Shown one piece after another: positions 21,303 to 29,517 of a stretch of DNA of 64,000 nt (position 1 is its first letter; each line of letters begins with the position of its first letter). The notes under the pieces are model-generated. The model was not told where the DNA came from. It did no database searches and was given only the letters and a program-made list of their open reading frames with translations. This DNA is from Hahnella lacustris (GTDB lineage Bacteria; Pseudomonadota; Gammaproteobacteria; Burkholderiales; Burkholderiaceae_A): NCBI GenBank assembly GCA_965194655.1, contig OZ239148.1:186001-250000 (forward strand), given 5' to 3'. The position numbers were made by a program, and so were the translations under genes.

Positions 21303-22754
21303 TTATTCCACCGCTTTGAGCATGTCCTCGACCACCTTCTTCGCATCGCCAAAGACCATCATGGTCTTGTCCATGTAGAAGAGGTCGTTGTCGAGGCCTG
21401 CGTAGCCTGAGGCCATCGAGCGCTTGTTCACAATCACGGTGGCAGCCTTGTAGGCCTCGAGGATGGGCATGCCAAAGATGGGGCTGCCAGGGGTGCGCGC
21501 CGCGGGGTTCACCACGTCGTTGGCGCCCAGCACCAACACCACATCGGTCTGCCCAAACTCAGCATTGATGTCTTCCATCTCGAAGACCTGGTCGTAGGGA
21601 ACCTCAGCTTCAGCCAGTAAGACGTTCATGTGGCCGGGCATGCGACCAGCTACGGGGTGAATGGCGTACTTCACCGTGATGCCCTTTGCGTGCAGCTTTT
21701 CGGTGAGCTCTTTGAGTGCATGCTGAGCGCGGGCCACTGCGAGGCCATAACCTGGCACGATGATGACCGAGTCTGCATTGCTCATGAGGAATGCAGCATC
21801 GTCGGGAGAACCGCTCTTCACAGGGCGCTGTGCGCCCCCTGCCGCAGCGGCCGCTCCACCCGCTTCTCCGCCAAAGCCACCCAGAATGACATTGAAGAAG
21901 CTGCGGTTCATGGCCTTACACATGATGTAGCTCAGGATGGCGCCCGAAGAACCCACGAGTGATCCCGCAATGATCAGCATGCTGTTGCCCAGCGAGAACC
22001 CAATGCCAGCCGCCGCCCAGCCCGAATAGCTATTGAGCATGCTCACCACCACTGGCATGTCTGCGCCGCCAATGGGAATGATGATGAGCACACCCAGCAC
22101 AAAGGAGAGTGCCAGCATCAGGAAGAAGGCTTCCCAGCTTTCGGTGAACATAAAGACCAGACCCAGGCCAACGGTCGCGAGACCGAGCACCAGGTTCAAC
22201 ATGTGCTGCCCCGAGAACACCACGGGCGCGCCCTGAAAGAGCCGGAACTTGTACTTGCCCGAGAGCTTTCCAAAGGCGATGACCGAGCCGCTGAACGTGA
22301 TGGCACCAATGGCTGCGCCCAGGAAGAGCTCCAGCCGATTGCCCACGGGAATGGGCTCACCCTTCTGCGTGATGTTCAGCGCGTAGGGCTCTGCCACGGC
22401 GGCTACGGCAATGAACACGGCGGCAAGGCCAATCATGCTGTGCATAAAGGCGACCAGCTCGGGCATCTTGGTCATCTCGACACGCTTGGCCATGGTGGCG
22501 CCAATCACACCACCCACCGCGAGACCCACGGCCACCAGCATCAGGCCTTGCCCCAGATTGGCCCCCTCAAGGCTCTGCGCCATGGTGCCAATCAGGCCGA
22601 CCGTGGTGAACACGGCAATGGCCATGCCGGTCATGCCAAAGACATTGCCCTTGATCGAGGTGGTGGGATGCGAGAGCCCCTTGAGCGCCTGAATAAAACA
22701 GACCGAGGCAACCAGGTAGAGCAGGGTGACGGTATTGAGAGAGAGGCTCAACAT
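21303..22754 (-). CDS. pntB: NAD(P) transhydrogenase subunit beta
   Basis: 483 residues. The N-terminal two thirds are multiple membrane helices. The C-terminal domain III binds NADP(H) through VIIVPGYGLAVARAQHALKELTEKL, with GRMPGHMNVLLAEA and VLVLGANDVVNPAAR. It couples proton entry to NADPH formation in the inner membrane. The start codon directly abuts the pntAB stop. Confidence 0.97.
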   Translation of the reverse strand: MLSLSLNTVTLLYLVASVCFIQALKGLSHPTTSIKGNVFGMTGMAIAVFTTVGLIGTMAQSLEGANLGQGLMLVAVGLAVGGVIGATMAKRVEMTKMPELVAFMHSMIGLAAVFIAVAAVAEPYALNITQKGEPIPVGNRLELFLGAAIGAITFSGSVIAFGKLSGKYKFRLFQGAPVVFSGQHMLNLVLGLATVGLGLVFMFTESWEAFFLMLALSFVLGVLIIIPIGGADMPVVVSMLNSYSGWAAAGIGFSLGNSMLIIAGSLVGSSGAILSYIMCKAMNRSFFNVILGGFGGEAGGAAAAAGGAQRPVKSGSPDDAAFLMSNADSVIIVPGYGLAVARAQHALKELTEKLHAKGITVKYAIHPVAGRMPGHMNVLLAEAEVPYDQVFEMEDINAEFGQTDVVLVLGANDVVNPAARTPGSPIFGMPILEAYKAATVIVNKRSMASGYAGLDNDLFYMDKTMMVFGDAKKVVEDMLKAVE

Positions 22755-23072
22755 TTATGCACCCTCCTTCGCACTGGTCTTCTTCTCTTTCTTCTTGAAC
22801 ATCTCCAGCATGCGCTTGGTGACCAAGAAGCCGCCGAAGACATTCACTGCGGCCAGTGCAACTGCCAGCACGCCCATGGTCTGCCCCAGAGGGGTCTCGG
22901 TGAGTGCAGCAGCCAGCATGGCACCCACAATCACGATGGCCGAGATGGCATTGGTGACGGCCATGAGGGGGGTGTGCAGTGCAGGGGTCACATTCCAGAC
23001 CACGTGGTAGCCCACATAAATGGCCAGCACAAAAATAATGAGGTTGGTGAGGGTGGGGTTGATCACGTCCAT
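22755..23072 (-). CDS. pntAB: NAD(P) transhydrogenase subunit alpha, membrane part
   Basis: 105 residues, with three to four hydrophobic segments (LTNLIIFVLAIYVGYHVVWNV, then HTPLMAVTNAISAIVIVGAML) and a lysine-rich C-terminus. It corresponds to the C-terminal membrane portion of E. coli PntA, encoded separately here. A GGAT-type ribosome site lies 6 nt before the ATG. Confidence 0.94.
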   Translation of the reverse strand: MDVINPTLTNLIIFVLAIYVGYHVVWNVTPALHTPLMAVTNAISAIVIVGAMLAAALTETPLGQTMGVLAVALAAVNVFGGFLVTKRMLEMFKKKEKKTSAKEGA

Positions 23073-23081
23073 GTTCGATCC

Positions 23082-24203
23082 TTATGCGGGTCGGGTGACC
23101 TGACCGTCGCGGGCCACCAGCGTGGCCGCCACAATGTCGTCATCCATGGGAACCTGAAGTGCGCCCTCTTTGGTGAGGATGAGCTTCAGGAAGTCCAGAA
23201 GGTTGCGCGCATAGAGCGCGGAAGCATCGGTGGGCACCAGCGCAGCCATGTTGGGCTGCCCGACAATGATGACGCCGTTTGGTGTGGTGACCGTCTCGTT
23301 TACACGAGACAGCGGGCAGTTGCCGCCTTGCTCCACGGCCATATCCACAATCACGGCACCCGGCTTCATGCTGGCCACCATCTCTTCGGTGATGAGGGTG
23401 GGCGCCTTGCGGCCGGGGATTAACGCGGTGGAGATGACCATGTCGGCCTGGGCAATGCGCTTGGCCACTTCTGCAGCCTGCCGTTTCATCCAGGCCTCAG
23501 GCATGGGGCGCGCGTAGCCACCTACGCCCTGAGCAATCTCACGCTCTTCGTCTGTCTCAAACGGCACGTCAATGAACTTGGCGCCAAGGGACTCGATCTG
23601 CTCTTTGACTGCAGGGCGAACGTCGCTGGCCTCGACCACGGCGCCCAGGCGCTTGGCAGTGGCAATGGCCTGAAGGCCTGCCACACCCGCACCAAGAATC
23701 ACGCAGCGCGCGGCCTTGATGGTGCCCGCTGCCGTCATGAGCATGGGGAAGATGCGCGGGTAGGCATTCGCCGCCAGTATGACGGCCTTGTAGCCTGCCA
23801 GGTTGGCTTGGCTGGAGAGCACATCGAGCGACTGCGCACGGGTGGTGCGTGGGGCCGCTTCCATGGCAAAGGCTGTGAGGCCTGCCTGGGCCAGCTTCTC
23901 GAGCCCAGCACGGTCGAAAGGGCTGAGCATGCCGACCAGTGCTGCACCCTTGGACATCTGGCTCAGCTCGGTGTCAGAGGGGAGCCGAACCTTGAGCACC
24001 AATTCGCAGCCCAACGCCTGGTCTTGACTGCCAATCTGGGCACCCGCAGCCTCATAGGCTGCGTTGTGGAAATTTGCGGCATGGCCTGCGTGATCGGCCA
24101 CCACCATGGTGTGCCCCTGGCTGACGAGCTTCTTGACGGTCTCTGGTGTGGCCGCAACTCGAGTCTCGCCGGGCAGGGTTTCTTTGGGAATGCCAATGCG
24201 CAT
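23082..24203 (-). CDS. pntAA: NAD(P) transhydrogenase subunit alpha, NAD-binding part
   Basis: 373-residue soluble domain I, homologous to alanine dehydrogenase. MRIGIPKETLPGETRVAATP begins the protein, and ILGAGVAGLQAIATAKRLGA is the NAD-binding fold. The RQAAEVAKRIAQADMVISTALIPGRKAPTLI segment is typical. I chose the ATG at 24203, behind GGGGAGA; the upstream in-frame extension looks non-coding. First gene of the three-gene pnt operon, divergent from mnmA with a 60-bp gap. Confidence 0.95.
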   Translation of the reverse strand: MRIGIPKETLPGETRVAATPETVKKLVSQGHTMVVADHAGHAANFHNAAYEAAGAQIGSQDQALGCELVLKVRLPSDTELSQMSKGAALVGMLSPFDRAGLEKLAQAGLTAFAMEAAPRTTRAQSLDVLSSQANLAGYKAVILAANAYPRIFPMLMTAAGTIKAARCVILGAGVAGLQAIATAKRLGAVVEASDVRPAVKEQIESLGAKFIDVPFETDEEREIAQGVGGYARPMPEAWMKRQAAEVAKRIAQADMVISTALIPGRKAPTLITEEMVASMKPGAVIVDMAVEQGGNCPLSRVNETVTTPNGVIIVGQPNMAALVPTDASALYARNLLDFLKLILTKEGALQVPMDDDIVAATLVARDGQVTRPA

Positions 24204-24263
24204 TCGTGTCTCCCCGGTTATGCGCCGATTTTCATCGGCTATGTTGGATAGACTCAATGGTAT

Positions 24264-25397
24264 ATGAGCGCGCGCAAAACAGTGGTAGTCGGGCTGTCCG
24301 GGGGGGTTGACTCTGCGGTCAGCGCTTGGCTTTTAAAAGAGCAGGGCTATGAGGTCATTGGCATCTTCATGAAGAACTGGGAAGACGACGATGACAGCGA
24401 GTACTGCTCAAGCCGTCAGGACTTCCTCGATGCGGCGGCGGTGGCAGATGTCATTGGCATTGAGCTGCAGGCCGTGAACTTCGCAGCCGAGTACAAAGAC
24501 CGTGTCTTTGCCGAGTTCCTGCGAGAGTATGAGGCGGGCCGCACGCCCAACCCGGATGTGCTGTGCAATGCCGAGATTAAATTCAAAGCCTTTCTGGATC
24601 ATGCGGTGGCACAAGGAGCCGATCTGATTGCCACTGGGCATTACGCCCGGGTGCGGCGGGCAGCAGATGGGCGGGTTCAGCTGCTTCGGGGTCTGGATGA
24701 GACCAAGGACCAGAGCTACTTTCTGCACCGCCTGAGCCAGTCTCAGATCGATCGAGTGCTCTTTCCAGTGGGTGAACTTCGCAAGACGCAGGTGCGTGAG
24801 ATTGCGGATCGATTGGATCTACCCAACGCTAAGAAGAAGGACAGCACGGGCATTTGCTTCATTGGGGAGCGGCCGTTTCGGGAGTTCCTCAACCGCTACC
24901 TCGCGTCCAAGCCCGGCGCCATTCAGACAGAGGACGGATGGACAGTCGGCACCCACCAGGGCTTGTCCTTCTACACCCTCGGACAGCGCAAGGGACTGGG
25001 CGTTGGAGGGGTCCGCAAGAAGGGCTTTCAGAGCCAAGAGGGCGCCGGCTGGTTTGTGATCCGCAAGGATCTCGCGCGGAACGTGCTGGTGGTCGCCCAA
25101 GACCATGACCACCCTTGGCTGCTCTCAGATGGGGTGCAGACCACAGACAGTTGTTGGGTGTCTGGGGAGCCTCCAGTGAGCGAGCGCCCACTTGGAATCA
25201 AGACTCGCTACCGTCAGCCCGATGGTCCGGGCCATTTTGCCGGGCCTTCGGACGGTGGTGGGTTCAGGCTAGACTTTTCACAGCCCCAATGGGCGGTCAC
25301 CCCCGGCCAGAGTGTGGTGGTCTACGACGCCGAGGTCTGCCTCGGCGGCGGCATCATCAAGCAGGCTTGGTCGACGAGAACGACGGACGCTCCATGA
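24264..25397 (+). CDS. mnmA: tRNA-specific 2-thiouridylase MnmA
   Basis: Puts sulfur on U34 of tRNA-Lys/Glu/Gln. 377 residues. The ATP pyrophosphatase P-loop GLSGGVDSAV is at the start. The catalytic cysteines are C101 in NPDVLCNAEIKF and C198 in TGICFIGERPF, matching the E. coli pair. The 3' end overlaps the convergent GST gene by 41 bp. Confidence 0.97.
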   Translation: MSARKTVVVGLSGGVDSAVSAWLLKEQGYEVIGIFMKNWEDDDDSEYCSSRQDFLDAAAVADVIGIELQAVNFAAEYKDRVFAEFLREYEAGRTPNPDVLCNAEIKFKAFLDHAVAQGADLIATGHYARVRRAADGRVQLLRGLDETKDQSYFLHRLSQSQIDRVLFPVGELRKTQVREIADRLDLPNAKKKDSTGICFIGERPFREFLNRYLASKPGAIQTEDGWTVGTHQGLSFYTLGQRKGLGVGGVRKKGFQSQEGAGWFVIRKDLARNVLVVAQDHDHPWLLSDGVQTTDSCWVSGEPPVSERPLGIKTRYRQPDGPGHFAGPSDGGGFRLDFSQPQWAVTPGQSVVVYDAEVCLGGGIIKQAWSTRTTDAP

Positions 25398-25962
25398 GCG
25401 TGTTGTAGTAGCTCAGCAACGCAGGGTAGGTCTGCTTCCAGGTGTTCTCCGAGAAACGCAGCTCCAGGTAACCCAGGGCCACGCCGCAGGCGACATCTGC
25501 CACCGTGAAGCCTTTGTGGTTCATCCAGTGATGGGTACCCAGGGTTTCATTCATGGCCGCCAAGGCGCGGTCCACTTTCTGAGCCTGGCGCTGAATCCAG
25601 ACTTGACTGGTGGTCTCGCCCGGGTGAAACCGTGGCTCAAGCAGCATGCCCACTGCGGCATCGCAGAGGCCATCGGCCAGCGCCTCGAGCGTGCGCACAT
25701 GGGCGCGGTCTTTGTTGCCGTCGGGGATCAGGCGCTGTGTGGGGGCCCTTGCATCGAGATATTCCACAATGACGCGGGAATCATAAATGACCTCGTCGTC
25801 CATGAGCAGCACGGGAATCTTGCCCAAAGGGTTGAGCTGACCAATGGTGGTGTCGGCAGACCAGACGTCTTGAGGCACCCATTCAAAGTCGAGCTTCTTC
25901 TCGATGGCCACAATGCGCACCTTGCGGGCGTAGGGACTGGTCGCAGATCCAAGCAATTTCAT
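25357..25962 (-). CDS. Glutathione S-transferase family protein
   Basis: 201 residues. The N-terminal thioredoxin-like domain starts MKLLGSATSPYARKVRIVAIEK, with the GSH-contacting serine and the cis-proline segment GKIPVLLMDDEVIYDSRVIVEYLD. The C-terminal helical domain has FTVADVACGVALGYLELR. Probably a cytosolic GST-like enzyme; its substrate is unknown. M25962 or M25968 could be the start and neither has a strong ribosome site. Confidence 0.9.
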   Translation of the reverse strand: MKLLGSATSPYARKVRIVAIEKKLDFEWVPQDVWSADTTIGQLNPLGKIPVLLMDDEVIYDSRVIVEYLDARAPTQRLIPDGNKDRAHVRTLEALADGLCDAAVGMLLEPRFHPGETTSQVWIQRQAQKVDRALAAMNETLGTHHWMNHKGFTVADVACGVALGYLELRFSENTWKQTYPALLSYYNTLMERPSFSSTKPA

Positions 25963-26044
25963 GGGCATGCACTCATCAATTTTGGGTTCACGGAGTATAC
26001 AGACTCGGTCACATCCTGCGACACTGCGCGTGTAACATTTGGCC

Positions 26045-27421
26045 ATGACCAGTCTGCACGCACTCTCTCCTTTAGATGGCCGCTACGCCAGGCGGCTGGA
26101 CCCACTTCGCCCCTTTCTGTCCGAGGCTGGCTTTATGAAGCATCGAGTCGAGGTGGAGGTGGCTTGGCTGTTGGCGCTCTCGGACCTTGGGCTCAAGGAA
26201 TTGCCCGCCTTCTCAACGGAGTCAAGAGCCACGGCCAGAGGATGGGTAGACGCGTTTGACGAGTCGGATGCAGAGCGCATCAAGGCCATCGAGGCGGTGA
26301 CCAATCATGATGTGAAGGCCGTGGAGTATTTCCTGAAGGAGAAGGCGCAGGCCAGTGGTGATCAGGCGCTGATCGCCGCCTCAGAATTCATTCACTTTGC
26401 ATGTACCTCGGAAGACATCAACAACACCTCGCACGGGCTCATGCTGAGCCGTGCCCGTAGCCAGGTGATGTTGCCTGCCATGCAGGCCCTGGTGGATGCA
26501 ATGGCCTCTCTCATTGAGCGCACCGCAGATCAGCCCATGCTCTCGCGCACCCATGGCCAGACGGCCTCGCCCACTACCCTGGGCAAGGAAGTGGCCAATG
26601 TGAGGGCACGGCTTCGCGCTGCTCGCGATGCGCTGGCTCAGGTTCAGCCGCTGGCCAAGATGAATGGTGCAGTCGGCAATTACAACGCCCACCTGTCCGC
26701 AGCACCTCAGGTGGACTGGCCCACATTCTCCAAGTCGGTGGTCGAGGGCCTGGGTTTGCAGTTCAACCCGATGACCATCCAGATTGAGCCTCACGACTGG
26801 ATGGCTGCTTACTTCGATGCATTGGCTCGGTTCAACACCATCCTGCTCGACTTCTGTCGAGATATCTGGGGTTATGTGTCGCAGGGCTACTTCAAGCAGA
26901 AACTCAAGGAAGGGGAGGTGGGGTCTTCCACCATGCCGCACAAGGTCAACCCCATCGACTTTGAAAATGCTGAGGGCAACCTGGGCGTGGCCAATGCGCT
27001 CTTACGACACCTGGCCGATAAACTCCCGGTGAGCCGGTGGCAGCGTGACCTCACCGACAGCACGGTGTTGCGCACCCTGGGCGTGGCCTTGGGGCACAGC
27101 CTTCTGGCCTTTGATTCCTGTCTCAAGGGCATGGGCAAGCTGGAGGTGAATCCAGCGCGTCTCCATGAAGATCTCGATCACGCCTGGGAGGTGTTGGCAG
27201 AGCCTATTCAGACGGTCATGCGTCTGCGCGGGCTTCCTCAGCCCTACGAGCAGCTCAAGGCACTGACCCGAGGCCAAGGCATGACCGAGGCCAGCATGCG
27301 AGGCTTCATTGATGGCTTGGCCTTGGAGCCCGAGGAGAAGGCCAGGCTGATGACCATGACGCCCCAGAGTTATGTGGGCCATGCAGCGAAGCTGGCCCGT
27401 GAAGAGCTGGCTCAGGCATAG
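26045..27421 (+). CDS. purB: Adenylosuccinate lyase
   Basis: Catalyses two fumarate eliminations in purine synthesis. 458 residues starting TSLHALSPLDGRYARRLDPL. The catalytic regions TSEDINNTSHGLML, SRTHGQTASPTTLGKE and the signature loop GSSTMPHKVNPIDFENAEGN are intact. The ATG at 26045 is used rather than a TTG two codons upstream. Its 3' end overlaps the next gene. Confidence 0.97.
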   Translation: MTSLHALSPLDGRYARRLDPLRPFLSEAGFMKHRVEVEVAWLLALSDLGLKELPAFSTESRATARGWVDAFDESDAERIKAIEAVTNHDVKAVEYFLKEKAQASGDQALIAASEFIHFACTSEDINNTSHGLMLSRARSQVMLPAMQALVDAMASLIERTADQPMLSRTHGQTASPTTLGKEVANVRARLRAARDALAQVQPLAKMNGAVGNYNAHLSAAPQVDWPTFSKSVVEGLGLQFNPMTIQIEPHDWMAAYFDALARFNTILLDFCRDIWGYVSQGYFKQKLKEGEVGSSTMPHKVNPIDFENAEGNLGVANALLRHLADKLPVSRWQRDLTDSTVLRTLGVALGHSLLAFDSCLKGMGKLEVNPARLHEDLDHAWEVLAEPIQTVMRLRGLPQPYEQLKALTRGQGMTEASMRGFIDGLALEPEEKARLMTMTPQSYVGHAAKLAREELAQA

Positions 27422-28211
27422 GTTTTTACTGACCCTCTGCCTGCTGGGGGCGCAGGCCCCTGTTCGGGCAGACGAGCTCGTTCTCCCTCAGCCCATCATT
27501 CTGAGCACCGAGGCTCAGGCCTGGCTGCTCTCACCTCCCACACCCAAAGGCGTGGTGCTGATGCTGCATGGCTGCGGCGGCATGCTCACGAGCGCTGGCC
27601 GTCCCATTGCCCGTTTTCGAGATTATGTGCCCCGCGTCTTGGCCCGAGGATATGCCGTGATGCTGGTCGATTCCTTCACCCTTCGGGGGCGGCGCGAGAT
27701 CTGTACCCAGGCCATTCGAGACCGGTGGATCAAGGTGAGGCACCGAGCGGAGGATGTTCAAAAGGCCCTCGATTGGCTCGCTGATGCCTCAGAGACAAGG
27801 GGCCTCGGAGTGTCCTTGTTGGGTTGGAGTAATGGCGGCAGCACCCTGCTCGAGGCGCTCCAGGTCTTGGGTCCTCGAAAGAACCTGACGCGGGCGGTCG
27901 CTTTTTATCCGGGCTGTGAGCAGGCCATGCGCAACCAGTATGTCGCGCCCGTCCCTCTGCTGCTCATGACTGGTCGTGAGGACGATTGGACGCCCGCGGC
28001 ACCCTGTCGTGCCTGGTCGGCTCTTCATGCCGACCGAGTGACCTATGTGGAGTACGAAGGCGCGTATCACGGCTTTGATAGCGTCTCCCCCGTGCGTGTG
28101 CGCAAAGATGTGCCTGGCGGCGTGAACCCGGGTCAGGGAGTCACCGTGGGCGCACATCCAGCCGCGCGCGAGGACTCGCAGGTGCGGCTGTTTGCGTTTC
28201 TGGGGGAGTAG
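27381..28211 (+). CDS. Secreted alpha/beta hydrolase, dienelactone-hydrolase-like
   Basis: About 276 residues. A signal peptide (KSWLRHRFLLTLCLLGAQAPVRA) suggests a periplasmic enzyme. The fold is shown by VVLMLHGCGGML (oxyanion strand), the nucleophile Ser in LLGWSNGGSTLL, the acid region LLMTGREDDWTPAAPC and the catalytic His in EGAYHGFDS. Start is uncertain: ATG 27372, ATG 27381 and GTG 27399 are all in frame inside the end of purB. Substrate unknown. Confidence 0.75.
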   Translation: MQRSWPVKSWLRHRFLLTLCLLGAQAPVRADELVLPQPIILSTEAQAWLLSPPTPKGVVLMLHGCGGMLTSAGRPIARFRDYVPRVLARGYAVMLVDSFTLRGRREICTQAIRDRWIKVRHRAEDVQKALDWLADASETRGLGVSLLGWSNGGSTLLEALQVLGPRKNLTRAVAFYPGCEQAMRNQYVAPVPLLLMTGREDDWTPAAPCRAWSALHADRVTYVEYEGAYHGFDSVSPVRVRKDVPGGVNPGQGVTVGAHPAAREDSQVRLFAFLGE

Positions 28212-28220
28212 GGGGGAACA

Positions 28221-28463
28221 ATGAAAGTGGTCAGGTGGGGTAACTCTCTTGCCATTCGGCTACCAGCGAAGGTGGTTGAGGTATTGGAGTTAAAAGAGGG
28301 CGACGACATTCAAATTCATGTGTTCGGATCGCGAGCGTTCGCAGTTCAGCGTCGTCCAAACATTGCGATGCGACTGGATGCTTTGAGAAATCGCGGCGCA
28401 TTGATGCCGAAGGATTACGTCTTCAATCGAGAAGTGGTCGATGGGTTGGGCAGAGATCGGTAA
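28221..28463 (+). CDS. AbrB/MazE-type antitoxin, apparently without its toxin
   Basis: 80 residues with a SpoVT-AbrB swapped-hairpin DNA-binding domain: MKVVRWGNSLAIRLPAKVVE, then LELKEGDDIQIHV. The C-terminal half resembles VapB-type toxin-binding tails (GALMPKDYVFNREVV). Genes of this type are usually followed at once by a PIN-domain VapC toxin, but the next 100 bp contain none before secF ends on the other strand. It is 9 bp after the hydrolase gene and may be cotranscribed with it. It may be an orphan antitoxin or a stand-alone regulator. Confidence 0.75.
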   Translation: MKVVRWGNSLAIRLPAKVVEVLELKEGDDIQIHVFGSRAFAVQRRPNIAMRLDALRNRGALMPKDYVFNREVVDGLGRDR

Positions 28464-28495
28464 TCCTCCCTCAGGTTAGAGGGGGCGGAGGATTA
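28461..28495. terminator. Hairpin between the antitoxin and secF
   Basis: TAATCCTCC/GGAGGATTA (28461-28469 with 28487-28495), with a nested CCCTC/GAGGG, starts at the antitoxin stop codon and lies between converging genes. There is no T-run, so its termination strength is uncertain. Confidence 0.45.
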
Positions 28496-28567
28496 AACGC
28501 CGCATCCTCAGGTCCGCCAGCAACCGTTCAACGTCTCGGTCGCTCAGCCTGCTGCCAAGGCCCGACC

Positions 28568-29503
28568 CTACGGAACGATCACCTCATCCTGCTGCTTGGG
28601 TGGGGGCTTGACCAGATCCTCGCGCTTAATCCCCAGCCACATGGTGATGGGGGCCATCACGAAGATGGACGAGTAGATGCCGAAGACGATGCCGATGGTG
28701 AGTGCGAGCGCAAAGTAGTGCAGCACCGGGCCGCCGAAGATGAGCATGGTGAGCACCATGGTCTCGGTGGTGCCATGGGTGATGATGGTGCGGCTCATGG
28801 TACGCGTGATGGCATTGTCGATGACCTCGGTCACCGTGGCCTTGCGCATGCGTCGGAAATTCTCGCGAATGCGGTCGGCCACCACCACCGACTCGTTCAC
28901 CGAATAGCCCAGAACGGCCAGGATGGCCGCGAGCACCGAGAGCGAGAACTCCCACTGGAAGGCGGCAAAGAATCCAAGAATGATCACCACGTCATGGAGG
29001 TTGGCCACGATGGCGGCGACGGCGAACTTCCACTCAAACCGCACCGCCAGGTAGATCATGATGCCCAGGATGACAAACACCAGCGCGGTCAGGCCATCTA
29101 CGGCCAGTTCGCTGCCCACCTGGGGCCCCACAAACTCCACCCGGCGTAGCTCCGCGGCACCTGGCCCTAAGGACTGTATGGCCTTGAAGACCTCCTCGGC
29201 CTGCGCCTTGCTGCGCTCGGCATCCAGCGGAAGACGGATGAGCAACTCCCGGGAACTACCGAAGTTTTGCACCTGGGCATCGGCATAACCCAAACCCTGA
29301 ACCGTAGTTCGCACCTCATTGATCGGCGCAGCCTGGGGGTAGGCCACCTCAATCACCGTCCCGCCGGTGAACTCGATGGAGAGGGCCAGGCCACGCATGG
29401 CGATGAAGACCACCGCCGCGATGAAGGTGGCAAAGGAGATGGCATTCAGCAGCATGGCGTGCCGCATGAACGGGATGTCACGGCTGATCTTGAAGAAGTT
29501 CAT
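28568..29503 (-). CDS. secF: Protein translocase subunit SecF
   Basis: 311-residue inner-membrane RND-type partner of SecD, using proton motive force to help Sec export. It has the first membrane helix, LSIEFTGGTVIEV, VEFVGPQVGSELA and then five membrane helices including VLGYSVNESVVVADRIREN. Last gene of yajC-secD-secF. Confidence 0.97.
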   Translation of the reverse strand: MNFFKISRDIPFMRHAMLLNAISFATFIAAVVFIAMRGLALSIEFTGGTVIEVAYPQAAPINEVRTTVQGLGYADAQVQNFGSSRELLIRLPLDAERSKAQAEEVFKAIQSLGPGAAELRRVEFVGPQVGSELAVDGLTALVFVILGIMIYLAVRFEWKFAVAAIVANLHDVVIILGFFAAFQWEFSLSVLAAILAVLGYSVNESVVVADRIRENFRRMRKATVTEVIDNAITRTMSRTIITHGTTETMVLTMLIFGGPVLHYFALALTIGIVFGIYSSIFVMAPITMWLGIKREDLVKPPPKQQDEVIVP

Positions 29504-29517
29504 GGCGTGCGCTCCCT

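Noticed and set aside
22203..23423. 406-codon plus-strand frame opposite pntB/pntAB/pntAA
   Set aside because: His/Gly/Gln-rich composition typical of an antisense shadow in GC-rich DNA; the minus-strand proteins are well-known enzymes.
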